From Ruminococcaceae bacterium UBA3451 (GTDB taxonomy: Bacteria; Bacillota; Clostridia; Oscillospirales; Acutalibacteraceae): a DNA stretch of 8,349 nucleotides. A model generated the notes under the pieces. It made no database searches and was not told where the DNA came from. It saw only the letters and a program-made list of their open reading frames with translations. The stretch spans positions 156,842-165,190 of the forward strand of contig DFRY01000043.1 in assembly GCA_002378845.1 (NCBI GenBank), written 5' to 3'. The position numbers and the translations under genes are program-made. Below, one piece after another: positions 4,568 through 8,349 of the stretch; position 1 is the first letter of the stretch; the number at the start of each line of letters is the position of its first letter.

Positions 4568-5581
4568 ATGGACAGACTCACCCTGATTCCGCCTTATGTG
4601 GCGGAGGACTCCCGTTACAGCGACATGCAGTACCGCCGCTGCGGTACAAGCGGTTTAAAACTAAGCGCCGTTTCCCTGGGTTACTGGCACAATTTCGGCA
4701 CCTATGACCAATATGAGACCGCCCGTGCGGTCACACGCCGCGCTTTTGACCTTGGCATTACCGTATTCGACCTTGCCAACAACTACGGCCCGCCGGCCGG
4801 CAGCGCGGAAGAAACGTTCGGTCGCCTGATGAAAGAGGACATGCACCCTTACCGGGATGAAATGGTCATCACCACCAAGGCGGGCTACACCATGTGGAAG
4901 GGCCCCTACGGCGACTTTGGCTCGCGGAAATATCTTCTTTCCAGCCTTGACCAAAGCCTGAAGCGTTTGGGACTGGATTACGTAGATATTTTCTATCATC
5001 ACAGAATGGACCCCGATACCCCGCTGGAAGAAACCATGAGCGCATTGGCACACGCCGTAAAAAGCGGAAAGGCGCTTTACGTTGGAATTTCCAACTACTC
5101 GCCCGAAAAGGCGATGGAAGCTTCCGCATTGTTAAAGGAAATGGGAGTGCACTGCCTGATTTGCCAGTCGCGGTACAGCCTGCTTGACCGGAAGTGGGAA
5201 AACGAGGGTCTGTTTGAAGCGCTTGCAAAGTGCGGTATGGGCGCCACGGCGTTCAGCCCGCTTGCACAGGGGCTGCTGACCGGAAAGTACAATCACGGAA
5301 TCCCCGAAGACTCCCGTGCGGCAGGCGGCTCGGTCTTCCTGAAAAAAGAGAATATTACACCGGAGGTTGTGGAAAAGGTAGTTGCGCTCGGCAAAATTGC
5401 CGCCCGCCGCGGCCAGACCACGTCTCAGTTCGCCTTAAGCTGGGTGCTTCGCCAGCCGGTCATGTCCAGCGTGCTGATCGGCGCAAGCCGCGTTTCGCAG
5501 CTGGAAGAAAACGTTGGCGCACTGAAAAACCTCGACTTTACCGAAGAGGAAATACAGGAAATTGACGCATTGCTTCAGTAA
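4568..5581 (+). CDS. yghZ: Aldo-keto reductase, YghZ type
   Basis: An NADPH-dependent aldo-keto reductase with a TIM-barrel fold that reduces aldehydes. It closely resembles E. coli YghZ (AKR14; L-glyceraldehyde 3-phosphate reductase), through MQYRRCGTSGL, the LGYWHNFG segment, FDLANNYGPP, GPYGDFGSRKYLL, SALAHAVKSGKALYVGIS, FSPLAQGLLTGKY and SVLIGASR. The catalytic tetrad is D68, Y73, K104 and H145 (in FYHHR). The C-terminal cofactor-binding segment with IGASR and QLEENV is intact. At 337 residues it is close to the E. coli length of about 346. AAAGGAG (4554-4560) overlaps the upstream regulator's stop codon and lies seven bases before the ATG, implying translational coupling. A role in detoxifying reactive aldehydes or methylglyoxal is inferred from the family and from the HxlR neighbours; the physiological substrate is not shown. 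Confidence 0.92.
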   Translation: MDRLTLIPPYVAEDSRYSDMQYRRCGTSGLKLSAVSLGYWHNFGTYDQYETARAVTRRAFDLGITVFDLANNYGPPAGSAEETFGRLMKEDMHPYRDEMVITTKAGYTMWKGPYGDFGSRKYLLSSLDQSLKRLGLDYVDIFYHHRMDPDTPLEETMSALAHAVKSGKALYVGISNYSPEKAMEASALLKEMGVHCLICQSRYSLLDRKWENEGLFEALAKCGMGATAFSPLAQGLLTGKYNHGIPEDSRAAGGSVFLKKENITPEVVEKVVALGKIAARRGQTTSQFALSWVLRQPVMSSVLIGASRVSQLEENVGALKNLDFTEEEIQEIDALLQ

Positions 5582-5596
5582 TTTCTTGCTCATTTC

Positions 5597-5636
5597 GGCC
5601 CCCTCTTTGAGGGGGCCTTCCCTTTCGTTTTTTTTT
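5597..5636 (+). terminator. Intrinsic terminator after the aldo-keto reductase gene
   Basis: GGCCCCCTC (5597-5605) and GAGGGGGCC (5609-5617) form a nine-pair stem with a TTT loop. A pyrimidine-rich tail ending in nine T follows (5628-5636). It starts 15 bases after the stop codon and separates this operon from nrdD. Confidence 0.88.
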
Positions 5637-5727
5637 GGGGAAAATTGACTGTAAGAATTAACGGCGTACATCCGGTTACTTTCTGTTTTATATATGTTGG
5701 GGTTATAATTCTTAATTAAATTTATTT

Positions 5728-5743
5728 TTACTATATCTTGTGT
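5728..5743. promoter_or_regulatory. NrdR-box-like operator upstream of nrdD
   Basis: TTACTATATCTTGTGT matches 13 of 16 positions of the NrdR consensus acaCwAtATaTwGtgt, including CTATAT and TTGTGT. NrdR is the ATP/dATP-sensing repressor of ribonucleotide reductase genes and binds paired boxes. The site ends seven bases before the -35 hexamer. A much weaker partner (9 of 16) lies at 5759-5774, exactly 31 bases downstream, inside the promoter spacer. Confidence 0.65.
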
Positions 5744-5750
5744 TTTCTTA

Positions 5751-5779
5751 TTGACAAGCAACTACCAATGCGGTAAAAT
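5751..5779 (+). promoter_or_regulatory. Strong sigma-A promoter of nrdDG
   Basis: A perfect TTGACA (5751-5756) and TAAAAT (5774-5779, 5 of 6) are separated by 17 bases. Transcription would begin near 5786, giving a leader of about 56 bases before the nrdD start. Confidence 0.85.
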
Positions 5780-5841
5780 TCAATATAGTCTCGGCTTTTT
5801 GGCTGACAATAGGGAACGAATTATGGAAAGGATGTATTGTA

Positions 5842-8175
5842 ATGGCAGTACAAATACAGAAAAGAAACGGCGTTATCGTGCCGTTCGACGCACAGAAAAT
5901 ATGGAACGCTATTTTTAAGGCAAATCAGGCGGTTCCGGATGAAGAAATGACTGGCGCTGCCTTGGATGAACTGACCGGCCATGTTTCTTCTGCTTTTAAC
6001 GGCAAAACCGTTCCGACGGTGGAACAGGTACAGGATGCCGTAGAAGAAAAGCTGATTGCAGCCGACTACGCCAAAACTGCAAAGGCTTACATCCTTTACC
6101 GCGCGGAGCACGCAAAAATCCGTCAGGCGGAAAGCGATTTGATGGATATTTATAAAGAGCTTACGTTTCAGGACGCGAAAGATGCCGACATTAAACGTGA
6201 AAACGCAAACATCGACGCCGACACCGCCATGGGCACCATGCTGAAATATGGCTCCGAAGGCTCTAAATATTTTACCAATAACTACGTTCTGCCGAAAGAT
6301 ATTGCTTCGGCACATATCAACGGCGATATACATATTCACGATCAGGATTTTTACATGCTGACCGAAACCTGCTGCCAGATTGACCTGATTAAGCTGTTTA
6401 AGGGCGGCTTCTGCACCGGTCACGGCGCACTGCGCGAGCCAAACGACATTCGTTCCTACGCTGCGCTGGCCTGCATTGCCATTCAGGCCAACCAGAATGA
6501 AATGCACGGCGGCCAGGCCGTGCCGAATTTTGACTATTCCATGGCGCCGGGTGTGGCAAAAACATTCCGTAAGGCCTACTTTAAAGCTCTTTCCCAGTTC
6601 TTCCAAATTGCCAACAATATGAGCGAAACCGACGCAAACGCGCTGGTTGCCGCAGTTCGCAACGATGTAAAAGAAGAAATTACGCTTGGCAGCGCCGACC
6701 AATACGGCGAAGCGCTGAAAGCTTATTTGCCTTCGCACCAGCAGGAAGGCGGCTACGAGGAAATTACGGAAGCGGAAGCGGCACGCGCACACAAATACGC
6801 GGTTACCGCCGGCACCAGCAATACCGACAAAGCAACCTATCAGGCAATGGAAGCCTTAATTCACAATCTGAACACCATGAACTCCCGCGCGGGCGCACAG
6901 GTTCCGTTCTCCTCCATCAACTACGGTACCGACACCTCCCCAGAAGCCAGAATGGTCATTCGCAACCTGTTGAACGCCACCTCCGCCGGTTTGGGCGACG
7001 GCGAAACCCCGATTTTCCCGGTTCAGATTTTCAAGGTAAAAGAGGGCGTCAATTATAACGAGGAAGACCCGAACTACGATTTGTTCAAGCTTGCCTGCAA
7101 GGTGAGCGCAAAACGCCTGTTCCCGAACTTCAGCTTTATCGACGCGCCGTTTAACCTTCAGTATTATAAAGAAGGCGACTACAATACCGAAGTCGCTTAC
7201 ATGGGCTGCCGTACCCGCGTTATGGGCAATACTCATGACAAGTCCAAAGAAGTTACCTGCGGCCGCGGAAACCTGAGCTTTACTTCCATTAACCTGCCGC
7301 GCATCGGAATTGAAGCGCAGGGGGATTTGAATAAATTTTATGAACTGCTCGACAAACGAATTGAACTGGTCGTGCGCCAGCTGCTGCACCGCTTCCAGAT
7401 TCAGTGCGGCAAAAAAGTATACAACTATCCGTTCCTGATGGGTCAGGGCGTTTGGATTGACTCCGAAAAGCTTGACCCGAACGACAGCGTAGCTGAAGTG
7501 CTGAAGCATGGCACCCTGAGCATGGGCTTTATCGGCCTTGCCGAAACGCTGAAGGCGCTTACCGGAAAACACCACGGGGAAAGCGAAGAAAGCCAGAAGC
7601 TCGGTTTGGAAATTATTTTCTACATGCGCAGAAGAATGGATGAAGAATCTGAGAAAACCGGCCTGAACTTCACACTGCTCGCAACCCCGGCAGAAGGTCT
7701 TTCCGGCCGCTTTGTACGAATTGATCAGAAAAAATACGGAACCATTCCGGGCGTAACCGACCGTGAATATTACACGAACTCGTTCCATATTCCGGTTTAC
7801 TTCCCGATTAAAGCATTTCAGAAAATTCAGCTTGAAGCGCCTTACCATGCCATGACCAATGCGGGCCATATCAGCTATGTGGAGCTGGACGGCGACGCCT
7901 GCAAAAACATCGACGCGTTTGAAACCATTATTCGCTGCATGAAAGAATCCGGCATCGGCTACGGCTCGGTAAACCACACGGTTGACCGCGACCCGGTCTG
8001 CGGTTATAACGGCATTATTGACAACGAATGCCCTAAATGCCACCGTGGCGAAGCCGACGGCGGCCCCAAATTCGAACGCATTCGCAGAATTACCGGCTAC
8101 CTTGTGGGAACCACCGACCGCTGGAACAACGCCAAACGTGCGGAAGAAAGGGACAGAGTAAAACATGGGCTCTAA
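5842..8175 (+). CDS. nrdD: Anaerobic (class III) ribonucleoside-triphosphate reductase, large subunit
   Basis: Reduces ribonucleoside triphosphates to dNTPs under anaerobic conditions with a glycyl radical installed by NrdG. The 777-residue protein is complete. Residues 1-95 are an ATP-cone (QKRNGVIVPFD onward) for allosteric control by ATP/dATP. The catalytic ten-stranded barrel carries CCQIDL (C177, C178), MGCRTRV (C456, the expected thiyl-radical cysteine by comparison with T4/E. coli MGCRSFL) and CGRGNLSF, leading to INLPRI. The glycyl-radical motif RRITGYLVGT places the radical at G752. Just before it is the C-terminal metal site, with C720, C730, C733 and adjacent H734; many relatives have four cysteines in two CxxC pairs here. 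AAAGGA (5827-5832) nine bases upstream fixes the ATG. The stop overlaps the nrdG start by 11 bases, so the two subunits are made together. An NrdR-like box and a strong promoter precede it. Confidence 0.97.
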   Translation: MAVQIQKRNGVIVPFDAQKIWNAIFKANQAVPDEEMTGAALDELTGHVSSAFNGKTVPTVEQVQDAVEEKLIAADYAKTAKAYILYRAEHAKIRQAESDLMDIYKELTFQDAKDADIKRENANIDADTAMGTMLKYGSEGSKYFTNNYVLPKDIASAHINGDIHIHDQDFYMLTETCCQIDLIKLFKGGFCTGHGALREPNDIRSYAALACIAIQANQNEMHGGQAVPNFDYSMAPGVAKTFRKAYFKALSQFFQIANNMSETDANALVAAVRNDVKEEITLGSADQYGEALKAYLPSHQQEGGYEEITEAEAARAHKYAVTAGTSNTDKATYQAMEALIHNLNTMNSRAGAQVPFSSINYGTDTSPEARMVIRNLLNATSAGLGDGETPIFPVQIFKVKEGVNYNEEDPNYDLFKLACKVSAKRLFPNFSFIDAPFNLQYYKEGDYNTEVAYMGCRTRVMGNTHDKSKEVTCGRGNLSFTSINLPRIGIEAQGDLNKFYELLDKRIELVVRQLLHRFQIQCGKKVYNYPFLMGQGVWIDSEKLDPNDSVAEVLKHGTLSMGFIGLAETLKALTGKHHGESEESQKLGLEIIFYMRRRMDEESEKTGLNFTLLATPAEGLSGRFVRIDQKKYGTIPGVTDREYYTNSFHIPVYFPIKAFQKIQLEAPYHAMTNAGHISYVELDGDACKNIDAFETIIRCMKESGIGYGSVNHTVDRDPVCGYNGIIDNECPKCHRGEADGGPKFERIRRITGYLVGTTDRWNNAKRAEERDRVKHGL

Positions 8176-8349
8176 ACTGCGCATCTGCGGGATTGAGCCG
8201 GAATCAATCGTAGACGGCAGGGGTTTCCGTTATGTGGTTTTTACCCAGGGGTGCCCCCATCACTGCCGCGGCTGCCACAATCCGCAGACGCACGATTTTG
8301 AAGCCGGCAAGCTGGTAGATATTGAGGATCTTTTTCAGGAGCTCTGTGA
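8165..8349 (+). CDS. nrdG: Anaerobic ribonucleotide reductase activase, N-terminal part (3' end outside window)
   Basis: Radical-SAM activase that uses a [4Fe-4S] cluster and S-adenosylmethionine to generate the glycyl radical on NrdD. The 61 visible codons contain the activase opening ICGIEPESIVDGRGFRYVVF and the cluster motif CPHHCRGC (C30, C34, C37; CX3CX2C) followed by HNPQTHDF, a signature of NrdG. The full protein is usually about 150-190 residues, so roughly two thirds lies beyond the right edge; the frame is still open at the last base (the closing TGTGA is read as TGT plus GA, not a stop). The ATG lies inside the end of nrdD, in another frame, overlapping it by 11 bases. A modest AAAGGGA (8147-8153) sits 11 bases upstream, so translation probably depends partly on coupling to nrdD. 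Confidence 0.96.
   Translation, partial: MGSKLRICGIEPESIVDGRGFRYVVFTQGCPHHCRGCHNPQTHDFEAGKLVDIEDLFQELC

Noticed and set aside
5823..5918. Short frame starting at an ATG just before nrdD, out of frame
   Set aside because: No ribosome binding site of its own, and the AAAGGA that serves nrdD lies inside it.
5821..6792. Long minus-strand frame opposite the first part of nrdD
   Set aside because: Mirror of the strongly supported nrdD coding sequence, with no protein-family signal of its own.
6856..8184. 442-codon minus-strand frame opposite the second part of nrdD
   Set aside because: Antisense shadow caused by nrdD codon usage; composition is not protein-like and no motif is present.

Overview
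The window looks like a chromosomal segment from a strictly anaerobic, mid-GC Firmicute, most likely a member of the Clostridia related to Ruminococcaceae/Oscillospiraceae. That placement is inferred from four things: an oxygen-sensitive class III ribonucleotide reductase (nrdD/nrdG), the iron-sulfur type epoxyqueuosine reductase QueH, strong Shine-Dalgarno sequences (AAAGGAG, AAGGAG), and typical sigma-A promoters with 17-bp spacers. No mobile element, CRISPR array, tRNA or rRNA is visible.

Layout, left to right. (1) The C-terminal two thirds of aspS (aspartyl-tRNA synthetase), ending at a clear intrinsic terminator. (2) queH, a single gene with its own promoter, followed by a hairpin. (3) A 459-bp gene-free stretch, AT-rich in its first part. 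It holds a parS-like 16-mer and a perfect 13-bp inverted repeat containing DnaA-box-like 9-mers, and it closes with the strong terminator of the next, reverse-strand gene. (4) A redox/detoxification block: a small nitroreductase on the minus strand, a divergent HxlR-family regulator with an N-terminal cysteine, a 433-bp structured gap, then a second HxlR-family regulator translationally coupled to an aldo-keto reductase of the YghZ type, ending in a terminator. (5) nrdD, preceded by a near-consensus promoter and an NrdR-box-like site, and overlapping the start of nrdG, which runs off the right edge.

How the genes fit together. aspS and queH serve translation: tRNA charging and queuosine modification of GUN-anticodon tRNAs, which include tRNA-Asp. 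The nitroreductase, the two HxlR regulators and the aldo-keto reductase look like a stress-responsive redox module. HxlR proteins commonly sense electrophiles or oxidants and control adjacent flavin or NAD(P)H oxidoreductases. nrdD/nrdG make deoxyribonucleotides anaerobically, probably under NrdR repression.

Most of the genes are ordinary. The points most worth a second look are non-coding: the parS/DnaA-like region, paired operator-like repeats and a hairpin over the ribosome binding site in front of the first HxlR gene, the repeat-rich leader before the second HxlR gene, and the NrdR site.
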